Of a stretch of 64,000 nucleotides of DNA, positions 48,205 to 59,764 are shown one piece after another. Origin of the DNA: Vitellaria paradoxa (lineage: Eukaryota > Streptophyta > Magnoliopsida > Ericales > Sapotaceae); the NCBI GenBank assembly GCA_019916065.1, contig CM034241.1, positions 12,561,223-12,625,222 of the forward strand. The letters run 5' to 3'. The first letter of the stretch is position 1. The number at the start of each line of letters is the position of its first letter. The notes under the pieces were generated by a model. The model searched no databases and was not told the origin of the DNA. It was given only the letters and a program-made list of their open reading frames with translations. Made by a program: the position numbers and the translations under genes.

Positions 48205-49080
48205 TTCCTTTAGTTACGCTTAGGTGCTAAATGTTTCCCTCTCATTTGGAGTGAAGCTCCTTTCCACAATTACGCGCAAGGTGCTAATTGTCTCTTCCCT
48301 TGGAGTTGAACTCCCCAACGGAGTGAAACTCTATTTCCAGTTACGTACAAGACACTAACTTTTACCTCTCATCTAGAGCAAAGCTCTTTTCCTTCCCTAG
48401 TTATGCACCAAGCACAAACTGTCTCTTTGTCTAGAGCTAAGCTTCTTTTATTGTCATATGCAAGGTGTAAACATAAGGCAGAGCTACATAAACCTAACCC
48501 CTTAATAGGGTACGCAGGCAGCTCGAGCAGAAGGCTTGAGTTTGGTTATCACAGCATTATACGTTGACTTAAAGCTAAGCTCTACGTCACTTAAACCTTC
48601 ACACATTAGTTCAAACCATATGACGAAAGCTACATAGACCTGATCCCTTAATAGGGTACGTAGGCAACTCGAGCAGAAGGCTTAAGTCTAGTCATCATAG
48701 CGCGAGGTGCTACCTTAGAACTAGAATCATTTCTTTAGTTAAATGCAAGGCGTTAACCATATCTTTTCTAGAGTAATGCTCTATTTCCTAGTTAAGTGCT
48801 AGGCATTAACTATTCTTCTTGTTTTGAGCGAGGCTCTTTTTTTTATTAACCGTTTTCCAGTTATACGTTAAGCGCTAACTATCTTTTCCCAGTGGAGCAG
48901 AGCTCCTTTCCTCTAGTTATGCGATAGGCACTAACTATTCTCTCTCATTTGGAGGTAGGTTCCATTTCATAATAAAGCATGAGGTGCTAACTGTCTTTTA
49001 TCATCTAGAGTTGAAGCTCTCTTCCCAAAGTTATGCACGAGGTGCTTAATTTCTTTTCAGTCTTAGAGCCAGGCTCTAAC
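48205..49080 (+). repeat. Two blocks of ~60-70-bp degenerate tandem repeats
   Basis: The unit is roughly AGTTATGCGCAAGGTGCTAACT followed by CTCTC-ATTTGGAG-T-AAGCTCCTTTCC. Block 1 is 48,205-48,475 and block 2 is 48,735-49,080. Between them lie two copies of the CCTTAATAGGGTACG element. It is about nine units in total. Non-coding. Confidence 0.75.
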
Positions 49081-50057
49081 AAATACAAAGACAATTACTC
49101 GTAACACATACCTATAGCTAGGATTTTTTCTGTCCTTCACCCTATATCGAAGTAAGGCTCCTTCACATACAATACTGACCCTATTGATCGCCTTTTCATA
49201 TATATTTATAAATCAGACCCGCACTAGGCATTGTCCCAGAGCTAAATTGACCTGATCCTTTAGAAGGATACGTAGACAGCTTGAACAGATAGCTTGAGTA
49301 CGATCTCCACATTCTTCATAAACCATCTGCACAAAGCGCCAACTTAGACTTAGAGTAAGGCTCTTACACCTGTATACTAGTTCACATCACATCTATCATA
49401 CAGTTCAGGCTATTTTAACTATGAACTACGATTGACTTGATCCTTTCGTAGGGTACGTAGGTAACTTGAACACATAAATTGAGTTCGGTCACCTCAATTT
49501 TCACAAACCATCTTTCAATTCACGTTTCATTCTCAACACACACACACACACACACTCTTGAGGACTACACAAGTCCATTTCTATATCAAACACAGTTTTT
49601 CTAGTACAAATCTCATCACCTATCACGTAGGTAGATATCTCACTACACTTGCACACACGAGCTAAGTTTAGTGACCTTGTATTCCCTGCATCATTTACAT
49701 TCATGAATTGTATGATATGATCATTATAAATCAGAGTATTATATTGTGAGATCACGACTTTAAAAGAGTGAAAAAGAACTTTGGATATCCCTTGGTATCG
49801 AGGTGTAATAGTTTTCGTGCATAGTCAAACCCCTGAATTCATGTTCTCTGATTGCACAGACTAGTCAAGAGTCATTAAAAAGGTCCATTTATCACATCTT
49901 TCAAAAACATAAGTAACATATTTTAAATCATCGAAATTTGGGTTTCTTGACATACCCATTTTAAAAGTGTCAGGTGGCGACTCCTATTCTCTGTAATCAA
50001 GGCCCTGTTGCAAAACAAAACCCTATTTTTCACATTTGGACAATCTCAAATACATCA

Positions 50058-50170
50058 TGTCGTAATAAAAACTCACGACTAGTGCTTATCGATCCCAATG
50101 CACGAATCCGATTGCGATAGCTCTATGCACTGGGGCCGAGGAGCGCGGGTCATGAGTCTTTATTGCAACA
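50058..50170. repeat. Imperfect inverted repeat at the right end of the long LTR
   Basis: TGTCGTAATAAAAACTCACG (from 50059) and the reverse complement of CATGAGTCTTTATTGCAACA (50151-50170) match except at positions that would form G-U pairs or single mismatches. The loop is about 70 bases. The LTR scrap at 6950-6975 keeps only the left arm. Confidence 0.7.
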
Positions 50171-51598
50171 ATTCATTTATCTCTTTTTGTAATTTATTAA
50201 TTGCACCAAAAAATTTATCAAGCCATATTTTATCTGAACTTTTAGAGCTACAAACAACCCTTATAAACCATAACAAATGTTTACTACTACTATACAAAAG
50301 TTCTAATACTCGTAAAACCTTTTTTTTTTTACTATATTATCCTTTTATTTTCAAACAAATTTAGTTGTGTCCCTTTGTCCATAACCTCAAACTCAAAACC
50401 ATTAATCTTTTGTAATTAATGATTAAATAACTCCATCAACTTTTAATATTACATTATTATATTTATTCATATATACAACAATATAGACTTATATTATAAA
50501 CTAAACAATATCAAATTCATTTGTGTTTCTTTGTTCATAACCCCCAACTTAAGACCTTTCAGCTTTTATAATTAATAGTTAAACACTTTCATTAATTTTT
50601 AATATTACATCATTATATTTATTCATAAACACAATTATATGGACTTATATTATAAACCAAACAATAAAAATATATAATTTTTTAATGAAAAATGTTTATC
50701 CAAAAAATTATAAAACATTAATTATTTGTTATTTTTCCTTATTTTATTATTTTATTAAAATAATAAATCCACTAAAGCATTTTTTAATTGTATTGCCATT
50801 GTCTTATTATTTTAATATTATTTTTGGTAGACTTTTATGTTATAATATCATTTGATTCATTTTTCAAAATAATTTTTCTAGAAAAGAAATTACAAGTCCT
50901 TGAAATATAGACTAATGTAAGAACAAATAAAAGAAAAAATGAAAAAAGTTATTAAATGGGCAATGCAGATAGACATGAGAAGAAAGAAAAGTTGATAGAG
51001 CTAAAAACCAAAAAAAAAAAAAAAAGAAATCAGAAAGAGAAACCGTTATTTCTTTACTAAGTTCAATAATTGCATCTCTTGAATTTTTTTTTTCAAAGTA
51101 ATTGTGTGTGGATCCATTGGGTTCTCGAAACATAAAACTAGCCAAGAATTTATGAAACTTCTATTGTTTTCTTGACAATAAATTTCATTTCATATCACTT
51201 TTCTTCTTAAAGAAAGACACTTGGTGTTCCTCGTTGGCATGGCTTTCTATAGGGCAACAAAAATTTAAAGGTTGCCTTCACTGGCTTTCCTTTCTAATAC
51301 CTTCTTCTCTGATAGTTTTGTTAAGTTCTTAGAGAATTGAAGTTCAGTTTTGTGGTGATCTGAAAGAATGTCATAAATGGTTTTCTTTCTTTCTTTCTTT
51401 CTCTTTTTTTTTTTTTTTTTGTATGCTATAATATCAAGGTTAATGTCTCTCTCTTTTCCTTTATACCTCCAAATTTCTAGATGAGATTGGTTTTTTATTT
51501 TTTAATCATTGTCTTTTTTGCTTAATCAGCAAAATGAATTGGAAATGATAGGATATAGATTTCATACTATCCTTTTGGTAGTTTTTTGGCAAGATAGG

Positions 51599-51637
<39 letters not shown>

Positions 51638-52348
51638 AGGATTACAGAATGTGACAAAGCGAGAACAAGTTGTATCTAAAATATTTTAAAAATCGATGAC
51701 TCTCTTGAAATGCTTCTCTGCAAGCACTAGGGTTCAAAAAACTTTGCATTTGATTGTTTCATGGCCACTTTCAAAACAAAATGAAACTGAAAAACCAAAA
51801 AAGAAAAAACATCAACCAAGTAAAAATCACAATAAAAAAAAAAATTACTCCCTTCCTTTCCCTATCTTTTCATTTGGTTTGCTATAATTCTCTTCCCTGT
51901 GTTTGGTTAATATTTCTTTATATTGTTTACTTGATTGATATCTCATATACTTAAACTTTCCTTCTTATTATTATAATAGATTAAATGTTAGAAAAATTTT
52001 TAATTTCTTTATAGTACATTGCTACCAAATCTTTCTACTATGATCCAAACATATGTTTTGATTATTTATTTAATTTTCTTTTTTGAAATTTTACTTATGG
52101 AACTCAAAGTTTTGTCTCATCTTTTAAAGGGAACAAATTTGAATTGTTGATATGTATAGTATTATTTAGTTCTACTATTTATATAGGTTAAAGCACTATA
52201 TTCTCCACTCTATTATGAAACTCCCCAAAAGTTATCAAATTATAAAACATAACAAAAAATGAATTAAAAAGGAAAAGAAAACTATTCAAGCAAAAAACAA
52301 AATAAAATCTTTATTTTCCCCACTTGAGAGAAATTTCAAAATTTCTAA
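50171..52348. other. AT-rich intergenic DNA with microsatellites
   Basis: TTCT run near 51,384-51,403, poly-T to 51,420, (ATT)n at 51,601-51,638. 50,340-50,470 and 50,480-50,660 look like a diverged duplication (both have CATAACCTC/CATAACCCCC, TTAATATTACATTATTATAT and ACAATATAGACTTATATTATAAAC). No gene. Confidence 0.5.
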
Positions 52349-52495
52349 AGGGTCGTTTGGTGCGATGGAAAATGCTAAAAAACTCTGAAAATATTTGAAA
52401 ATTTGTAAAAGTTATTTACTTTTTATCTCACTGCACGAATTACAAACTCACAAATTATCTCACTTTATCTCATTTTTGTCACTCCAAATGCCCCC
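52349..52495. mobile_element. MITE, PIF/Harbinger-like, TAA target duplication
   Basis: It begins AGGGTCGTTTGG and ends CCAAATGCCCCC; TAA lies at 52346-52348 and 52496-52498. Internal CTCACTGCACGAATTACAA is shared with other copies in the window. 147 bp, non-coding. Confidence 0.65.
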
Positions 52496-53283
52496 TAAGT
52501 TGCCAAATCACACATGTTATAATACCTGATATTTTATTTGACCATTTATTTGATATTTGGGCATGAGGTTGGGTCTGTTTGGTGGGATTTATTTTATTGT
52601 TCTTGGGCTGAGTTTGGCCTGTAGTCGTCTTAGGTTGGAAATTCAAGCCTTGGGCCAGCCCATTTTCCTTTACTTTTTCTTTTTTTTTTCTTTTTTCCTT
52701 TGTATTTCTCTTTTTCTTTATTTTTCTTTTCTTCTCCTTATTTTTTGGTTTCTCGTGGGAGAACTTTCTAGAGAATGAGGGAGAAAAGAGAGGAGAGAGA
52801 AAGTAGAGAGGGAAACTCAATTTTAGAAAGAGAAGAAGCTTAATCGAGGTAAAGTTCGACGTTGTAAATGCCGTGGTGGTGATAGTTTGTAGCGATTTGA
52901 CTAGGTAAGTGTTTTAGACATTTTAAGTTTGAGGTTTGGATACTTTCTCCATTTCTTCTCATTTATTGGGTTTTTGAAGTGGAAGAGTGTGTAAAGATAA
53001 TTATGTACATCATTAGCATGAATTTGATATAAGATTTAGTTAAGTTTGAAAGATTTAGGTTTATATATATATATATATATATATCTAGATATGTATATAT
53101 ATATTTTGAAAACTCACATTTCCTTGAGCTAAAGTGGAAATAGACATTGTAGAAACCGTTATTTGGGTATTATGGTGCATATATATGTTGGTATTGTTGA
53201 GTATTGGACCTGAGATAGTCGGTTTTGGCTCGAGAGTGCCGGAGAAGATGATACTCATTATATATAAATTTACACAAATATTT

Positions 53284-53545
53284 AGGTTGGGTTCAACCCC
53301 ACCAAGAGAGGGGTCGAACCTCTATTGGCTGTATGTAAACTATCATTTAAGGGATGACCGGGGTTGACCCCGACCTTGACAGGCGTCGACACCTTCTAGG
53401 CAGTGTGAAAATATATATTTAAAATATAGTGGGGGTCGATCCCAACATTGAAAGGGGTCTATACCTTTTTTGGCAGTATGCCCAGAGCATGAATGGGGTT
53501 GACCCCAACCTTTAAAAGGGTCGACCCCCTGTAGCAAAATGTTAT
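53284..53545 (+). repeat. Four ~53-bp units with paired GGGGTYGACCCC palindromes
   Basis: Units start near 53,284, 53,358, 53,429 and 53,493. Each reads roughly GGGGTTGACCCCAACCTTGA, then AGGGGTCGAC-CCTTCTTGGCAGTATG. Spacing is about 65-73 bases. Confidence 0.8.
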
Positions 53546-53938
53546 GCATGATTAAATTTGCCCTTTTAATGTTTACTAAGGTATAAATCATGTGAATTAT
53601 ATCAGATATGATTGATGTTGAATATAGCATACTTTTGTTTAATGTTGTGAATTATTGAAGAGAATTATTATTGTATAATTGAGCATATCATGTGTATTAG
53701 GCTGGGTGGTTCCATCAGGTTATGAACTGAGTTTGATGATTGGCTGAGAGTGCTATTGTGATATTACTGACATGCCGAGGCACGGTTCGTGTATATGGAC
53801 GGAATCTATGATTTTTAGAAAAATGATAAAATGAGTTTTTAAAAATACCGAATGATTCCCAGTCGATACACTAGAGCTTAGTCATTTGGAGTTAGGACGT
53901 CAAACATGAGATATAATTATGTGATTTTCTTTAGACTG

Positions 53939-54172
53939 TAACAGGATCCTGCTTAGGGTAAGCAGATACCTGGCTAAGGGTGTAACATGATTTCCTAGCA
54001 GAAAGGGGTTAGGAAGCGTAACACGGTTCCCCTGAGTTTTACACCAGCAGGGGTGTAACACGGTTCCTTACTTATGATTTTACCCTACTTGAGTTAAGCA
54101 AATATCTTACTAAGGGTGTAACACGATTCCCTAGTAAAAGAGTCAGAGGGATGACATGGTTCCCCACATTTG
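53939..54172 (+). repeat. ~37-bp tandem units with core GTGTAACACGGTTCCC
   Basis: The core recurs near 53,980, 54,018, 54,054, 54,117 and 54,150 with AGGGG/AAGGG spacers. Diverged and non-coding. Confidence 0.75.
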
Positions 54173-54900
54173 ATTACATATTAAGATTATCGTTTGCTGT
54201 AAGCATTAAATGTCGCGGTTGGTGACCCCGCGTGCTTTGCTAAGCATCACCCATCCCAGGATAAGGTTGAGGTTAGATGGAGATTAAAGAATATGCATTG
54301 GCATTGCATTCTATCATTAAACATTGCATGGGATTGCATATATTATTATTATGTGTTGAGATATTGAGATTGTTGATTATAATGATGTTTAATATTTGAT
54401 TTATTGATAATAAGTTGGGTTGTGAACATTGAATAATAAATTAGGAACTACGATAACCTGATTCCCGAGGTAAGATATATAGGCAGTTTAGATTCGAGTA
54501 GTCTAAATCCAAGCTTAACTATGGATAATAATAGTTATGTTTATTCTTTTAAATTTAGAGTTGAATTATTTATATTAAAAATTGTATGACCTAAGGTGTG
54601 GGTCTGCTACATATTTTTATAAAATCATGGTTTTGAGAGATATAAATATGACTATATTATATGCTTAGATCGTGCAAACCTTGGATGTTGTCCTCGAGAT
54701 GATGTTGAATTGGTCTGTATTATTGTTCAAGTATTGGCGATATTCTTTAATATTCTTTCTATATGAGAATGAGGGACGAATGAGGGACATTTGTTAATAT
54801 TTAAATTAATGTTTATGACATTCACTTAACTTGGGCTAGATTTTAATCTGTTTTAGTTAGTTCTCATATTCTTATGCCATTCGTCTTGAACTATGAGATT

Positions 54901-55413
54901 AGGAGCATGATAGATGTTCATCTTTCTCATCAATAAGTTTGTATGTAATTATTTTATAAATTCATTGATTCTCCAGTTTATAATACTATCCAACATTGTT
55001 TAATGTGTTAATCTATACCACTTAAATATTTAACTTTAATTTGCATGTGCAACAAAAGTGTCCTTCAACTAGTTCCTATAAAATTCTGCAAAAATTTAAA
55101 TTTTTTTACACATATATAAATTATAAGACTAGAACATTAATTTATACTAATTTTTTTCACTTCAAACAACACAAGCGAAGCCAAGCTTGGGCCACCCACC
55201 TTAAAAAAAAATTTATACTATTTTTTTAAATTGTCTTCCGTACTTAATTGTGCTTATGCAAAAAAACAAAAAAAAATGTTTAAACCAACACTAATTGTGT
55301 CCACCTAAGAAAAAAAAAATTAGTCTAAAACCGATTCTACCCACTTAATGAAAAAATAAATTTTAACTTAATAATATCAATGTAATTGTACCTAGTTTAC
55401 CTAATACAATTAA
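54901..55413. other. AT-rich DNA, nothing recognised
   Basis: No gene or element boundary is supported here. Confidence 0.4.
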
Positions 55414-56081
55414 GGGTTTGTTTGACACGACGAAAAATAACGAAAAATAGCAAAAAATGTGATTTGGGAAAAATTTTGATTTTTAGTGTACACGTCTCAA
55501 ATCGTATTTTAGGAAGTAGGATTCTCGTTTTGTTGGATTAAATTTCCGTTTGGACGATTTTAAAATTTTGTATCTATTATGGCTTCTTCGTAGACTAAAT
55601 TAGACTTGAAACGCTACTAGCATTGGAACAGTTTATAGTGGTCCGTTTGGACAGAAGTTGGTTGTGTCAAACTGCCGAAACTATTTACGATGGTTTGTTT
55701 GGGTGAAAGTTAATAGTGTCAAACTGTCAGAATGGTTTGGTGCGAACGGTTTAGATGGTATTTAACTATTACACTTTATACTTTCTCCTTCCATACAAGC
55801 GTGCAAATGGTTTTTACAATCCGTTGGAACGACATGGGAAAAATTTGTCACAGTTGGTGTCATTCGGTAGCTTAGAAGTCCGTGGTGAGAATAACAAAAA
55901 AAATTTTGCTATTTGATTAACCAAATTCTAGTTATCGATTTTTTTTAGATAGTATTGAAATTTTTTCAAATTTTGAGAAGGTAAGAAAGTGTAAAAATAT
56001 AATATAGGTTTTTAAAAATTTTCAAAAACTTTTAGATATTTTAAAAAATTTTCAGTAAATTTTATTACGCCAAACGAACCC
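55414..56081. mobile_element. Non-autonomous TIR element, 668 bp, TAA target duplication
   Basis: It begins GGGTTTGTTTGACACGACG and ends TTACGCCAAACGAACCC; TAA at 55411-55413 and 56082-56084. The interior has repeated GGTTTGTTTGGGTGAAAGTT-like words (about 55,640-55,760) and no protein. Probably PIF/Harbinger-related. Confidence 0.65.
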
Positions 56082-56849
56082 TAAAAAATATTTAACATAC
56101 TTTGACATTTTTCTCTTTCTCATTCTCCTTTTTAATAGTCAATTTTTTTTATTCTTATCATAATACCCTACTAATTATTTATGGATCTTTTAATTAGTAC
56201 TCACCTAAACAAAATTTTCTAGCCTTGCTCATGCCAAACGCCTTATTATTTTGCTTTGCCGTTGAGATAAGTAAATAGAGAGTTTTTTATGTTTATTATT
56301 TCTTTTCTTTAACTAATACGGTACTATTTAATTTTTAAAGAAATTTGAAACCGTGATCATTCACCGTCCTTTTCAGCGGGTTAATAAACCATCAGGTTCG
56401 TTTCGTTACGATTTAGTTTTTAATTTTGTCGTTAATTTTTTAAATAATTTTTATTAAAATTTAATTTCTTAAAAAAAGTACATTTTTGTAAAAAAAATTA
56501 AAAAATTCATATCTATTTAAATAAAAATTAAAAAATTAGCTTTTTAGTTAATTTTTTTGCGATGTAAATTTTTTTATTTTTTATACGAATACTATTAATA
56601 CGGTTAAAAATTATATTTTTTAAAAAAATTATATTTTGACGAAAAATCACATAAAACGAAAAAAAAAAAAAAACCAAAAATCAGAAACTTAAAGCGTAAC
56701 CAAACTAAGCCCCTTGACACTACTTACTTAAGGAAATAAAAAAAAAAAAAAAAAGAAAAAAAACCCCTTAACCATTGTAATACGTGTCACTAAGAAATCG
56801 CGAGTACCAATAGCTTGAGGGTCAACCGTCCATTCTACTTCACTCTTTA
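56082..56849. other. AT-rich intergenic DNA
   Basis: A possible further TIR element lies at about 56,395-56,715 (GGTTCGTTTCGTTACG at the left, GCGTAACCAAACTAAGCC at the right). Poly-A runs near 56,662 and 56,740. No gene. Confidence 0.45.
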
Positions 56850-57021
56850 GGACTGTTTGATTAGTTAAAATTAAATATAATTTATTAATTTTTATTAATT
56901 TTTAATATTTTTTTAACTAAATTTTAGTACATAACACTTCTACACTAAATTTTTATATTTATATTATATTTTTTTTGTCAAATTTTTGTTAATCAAAAAT
57001 ATTTACCAATCAAACACGCCC
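56850..57021. mobile_element. MITE in the promoter of the 57-kb gene, TTA target duplication
   Basis: It begins GGACTGTTTGATTAGT and ends ACCAATCAAACACGCCC; TTA at 56847-56849 and 57022-57024. 172 bp, AT-rich, 281 bases before the start codon at 57303. Confidence 0.68.
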
Positions 57022-57302
57022 TTACTCTGTCTTTGTCTCGTGTCGTACGTTCTGGAGGAATCTAGAGAGAGGAAGAAACCTCGATGACTCTATACACACT
57101 GATCTCAACCTGTATAATTTCTACTGTTATCTTTCTCAAACCATCTTCATCTTTGGTCGAGAGACAGAGAGAGACGCAAATAGCGGTGGGAACGAAGAAT
57201 ATCCATTCTGGTTACCGTTTTTGATGCACAAGTGATAAAGCGGTGTCGCGTATACAGAGAGAGGAAGTGATCGAGAATTTTGGTTGAATTAGGGCTGCGA
57301 GT

Positions 57303-57413
57303 ATGGCTGATTTTTCGTCGACGAAGATGAAAAGGAAGGAAATCGACGGTGTCTACGATGATTTCTCCGACTTTTCCCTCTCGTCCCCTGCTAGAAAAAT
57401 CCGTAGACTGGTA

Positions 57414-57444
<31 letters not shown>

Positions 57445-59698
57445 CCCACATGTTTTTATGTTCAACCTGAGTGTGGAAATTTTGTAATTTTTTTTTTCTT
57501 GTAAACAAAAGACGGGATGCGTGTCGAAGTTCCTTCTGCGGCGGTTTAATTTTTCTCAGCTATTCGACATTTAAATAGCGCGTTTGTTTGTTTTCTTACG
57601 CACTCGTTCGGATAGAAGTCGTAATTTTCCTGTAGCTTACCTGGAAACCAAACACAAACCTATTATGGCTGTTGATGTTGTTTTGCGAGACTGATCGGAT
57701 GGCTTGGATTCGTTGTGTAGGATGCTGAGTTGCCTCCAATCATGGAGGAGGAAGAGCCAGAGGTTCCACTGGCTTTCAAGCAATCGGTGGTGCCCGATGA
57801 GCATATCTCTGGCAACATGGAGCAGTTGAGGGGTTCGGGTCCGGTAATAGAGGAATTGCCAACCGTACCCAAGAATGAGGAGAGGGCTCTTGTTCTCTTC
57901 AACCCCATGAACACACCTCTGTTGCAGTCTCCTTCTAACTTCCATGTTTCGGTGGATTCCGACATACTTTTAGGCATCAAAAGTAAGGATTCAAACTTAT
58001 TTAAGCGGATGAGTACTCGTTGTTTCCTTGCATAGCTTCCCATTATATTCCTGCTTTTTCCGGGCATTTTACATAAGGGGGCCGGCAGATGTTAAGATCA
58101 CAATGTAAAAACCCACTCAAAACAGTCCCATACATGCACAATAGAACAGGAAAAAGGAAACATAGGATGAGCCATTTGTTCTTGGATGATTCGTTTTTCA
58201 CATTGAGCAAAAACATAGACTTAAGTATCTCCTTTTGCTTTTGGAGGAGTTTGCCTGTGTTCTGGTTGCACAAAATTGGTTATTTTCTTGTTTTGACTTG
58301 ATGATTTGGCATCGTTGTTTACAAAAAACATCTCAGTGCACGAGTTTCCTATATTGCTGATTCTGGGAGTGTTAGATTTACCTAACCTTGACTTGCTTGC
58401 AAAAAGGAGGTTGTTGGGTTTGATCGTGCGACCCCGGCTTGCTATGTTCCATATGTAATTGGGATTATGGAGAGAAAGCCATACTATTGGTTTTTATTTT
58501 TTTTTTTTTTTGGGGGGGGGGGGGATGGGGAACCGAGTTATTCGCGAGTTGTTTGAGTTTGGCTGAAGCTAAGTTTATGACTGAAACAAGCTTAAATCAA
58601 ATTTGATTTGTAATTTGTTTACATTCGAGCTCAATCTCGAGCTTAGAAAAACTTGGCTTGAAAGTTCATGAGTCGGCTCGATAAGATAGTATATATATTT
58701 TATAATATTTTATTTATTATATAACATTTTTATATTTTTAGTAATATTTTTTATTATATTTTTAAAACATTTTATTTATTATATTTTAAATTAAATCGAC
58801 GTTATTTTTGTTTAATTGAGTTATTTGTGAGCTAATATTGAGCCTAAAGTATTTTTAATTGAGTTGAGCTCGAATCTATATAAAAGTTCAAGCTCCCAAT
58901 ATAAACAGGTCAAGTTGAGCTTGAAAAAGTTAAAAGTTTGGCTCGTTTTCATCCCTAGGTTTTGTAGGTATTGTTTTTGGGAAAATTGGGATGAAATAAA
59001 GAGATTTACAGGTCTTGGAAATTGGGAGTTGTGTTCCTAGGATTAGCTTTTTATACAGAATAATCACTTCTGCGGTGTTGGAACTGCCACTCTTCACCAA
59101 ACGGAGAGTGAGACAGGATGTGATGCTAGGATATTGAAGTGCCTTGGTTGATTTACAGAATAATCACTTCCATTGTTTCTGAATTACCATTTTCACACTG
59201 GGGATAGGGAGACAATATGTGGTGCTGGGATGCAGCCAGGCGATTTGATTGATTTTCTTCAATTTATCAGATATTTTGTTGTACAAGTACGGAAGTTTCA
59301 CAACTAAGTAACCAGTTTTCGTGTGTCATGCAGATCAAATTCTCTTGTCAACCCAGTCTAATGCTGTAAAATCAGCGGAAGACGATGCTGCTAGACAGGA
59401 TTCAAGCTCTGGAGGAACGAGCGGATGCTTAGCTGTTGTTCCCTGGGTTCCTTCTCAGTTTCCTCAATCAAGAGAGATGGAAATTCCCCAAACAACAGAT
59501 GAGCCGGAGTCGATGGATGCTGAAGATGTGGGGGTAGCCAAGATGGATATAGAGGAAAACAATGTCATCATTGAAACCGGGCAAGAACTTGGTGGGATGA
59601 GAGCAAGTGAAGGATTGCAACAGTGGCAGCAGCAACACTGCATGATTCCACAGTTGCCACAGAGTCCCGGTACAACCCCTATTGTCTGGTACCAGTAA
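57303..59698 (+). CDS. Conserved-looking plant protein of unknown function (244 aa)
   Basis: Three exons splice in phase: 57303-57410, 57721-57982 and 59334-59698 (stop TAA). The protein starts MADFSSTKMKRKEI, with SLSSPARKIRRL closing exon 1. Both basic patches (KMKRK, RKIRR) could be nuclear localisation signals. It continues DAELPPIMEEEEPEVP, an acidic Pro-rich middle, LLGIKNQILLSTQSN across the second junction, an acidic region (DEPESMDAEDVGVAK), and a Gln-rich tail QQWQQQHCMIPQLPQ ending PIVWYQ. There is no membrane segment and no catalytic motif that I recognise. It may be a nuclear regulatory protein; that is inference. The ATG at 57303 is preceded by about 280 bases of probable leader with GA/CT repeats. 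A (CT)n run follows the first donor site. Confidence 0.82.
58490..58965. repeat. Poly-T/poly-G tract and GAGCT-rich dispersed repeat in the second intron
   Basis: About 58,497-58,524 is a T run followed by a G run. From 58,535 to 58,965 words such as GAGCTCAATCTCGAGCTTAG, TTGAGTTGAGCTCGAAT, AAGTTCAAGCTC and GGCTCGTTTTCATCCCTA recur. This looks like a widespread plant interspersed repeat of unassigned class. Confidence 0.5.
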
Positions 59699-59764
59699 CA
59701 AACTTAAGCATGCAATGAAAGTACGCAGTGCAGTATTTTGAGTATTTTCTAGGCGCGCTGTGTA

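Larger units (their letters stand above)
45841..50170 (+). mobile_element. Long non-coding LTR-like region (TAT/Ogre-type Ty3/gypsy), solo or fragment
   Basis: It begins TGTTGACACCC, a start seen in TAT/Ogre LTRs. Features in order: a TATA box with short leader (47,073-47,083), a CATGCCAT-rich patch, two blocks of ~60-70-bp tandem repeats, four copies of an AGGGTACGTAGGCAGCT-like word (near 48,510, 48,650, 49,265 and 49,450), a GTGGCGACTCC motif near 49,975, and an inverted repeat at the right end. No gag or pol is present. The right boundary is uncertain and I found no target duplication. The family call is by resemblance of the CGTAGGCAG and GGCGACTC motifs. Confidence 0.5.
52515..54900 (+). 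mobile_element. LTR-like region with internal tandem arrays (gypsy type)
   Basis: It begins TGTTATAATACC, a typical start for a gypsy LTR, then has GGGCTGAGTTTGG leader-like sequence, pyrimidine/purine tracts, two tandem arrays (53284-53545 and 53939-54172) and a GATTCCCGAGGTAAGATATA word resembling the repeated GGGTACGTAGGCAG word of the 48-kb region. No coding domain or second LTR is visible. The end is not fixed: GGTCTGCTACA at 54,611 is a candidate, but no target duplication supports it. The short frames here have no family resemblance. Confidence 0.45.

Noticed and set aside
48205..49080. CRISPR-like array of regularly spaced repeats
   Set aside because: The units are degenerate tandem repeats without unique spacers, in plant LTR-like DNA, and there are no cas genes.
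52479..52820. 113-codon minus-strand frame rich in Lys
   Set aside because: It is a translation of TTTTTC tracts in an LTR-like leader; low complexity.
53343..53630. 95-codon minus-strand frame with repeated GVDP/GWGQP
   Set aside because: It reflects the palindromic tandem array, not a protein.
52515..54611. Solo LTR with exact borders TGTTATAATACC...GGTCTGCTACA
   Set aside because: The flanking five bases (ACACA and TATTT) do not match, so the right border was not claimed.
57147..58067. Minus-strand frames of 100-134 codons over the 57-kb gene
   Set aside because: They are shadows of exon 1 and exon 2, whose plus-strand frames splice in phase into one protein.
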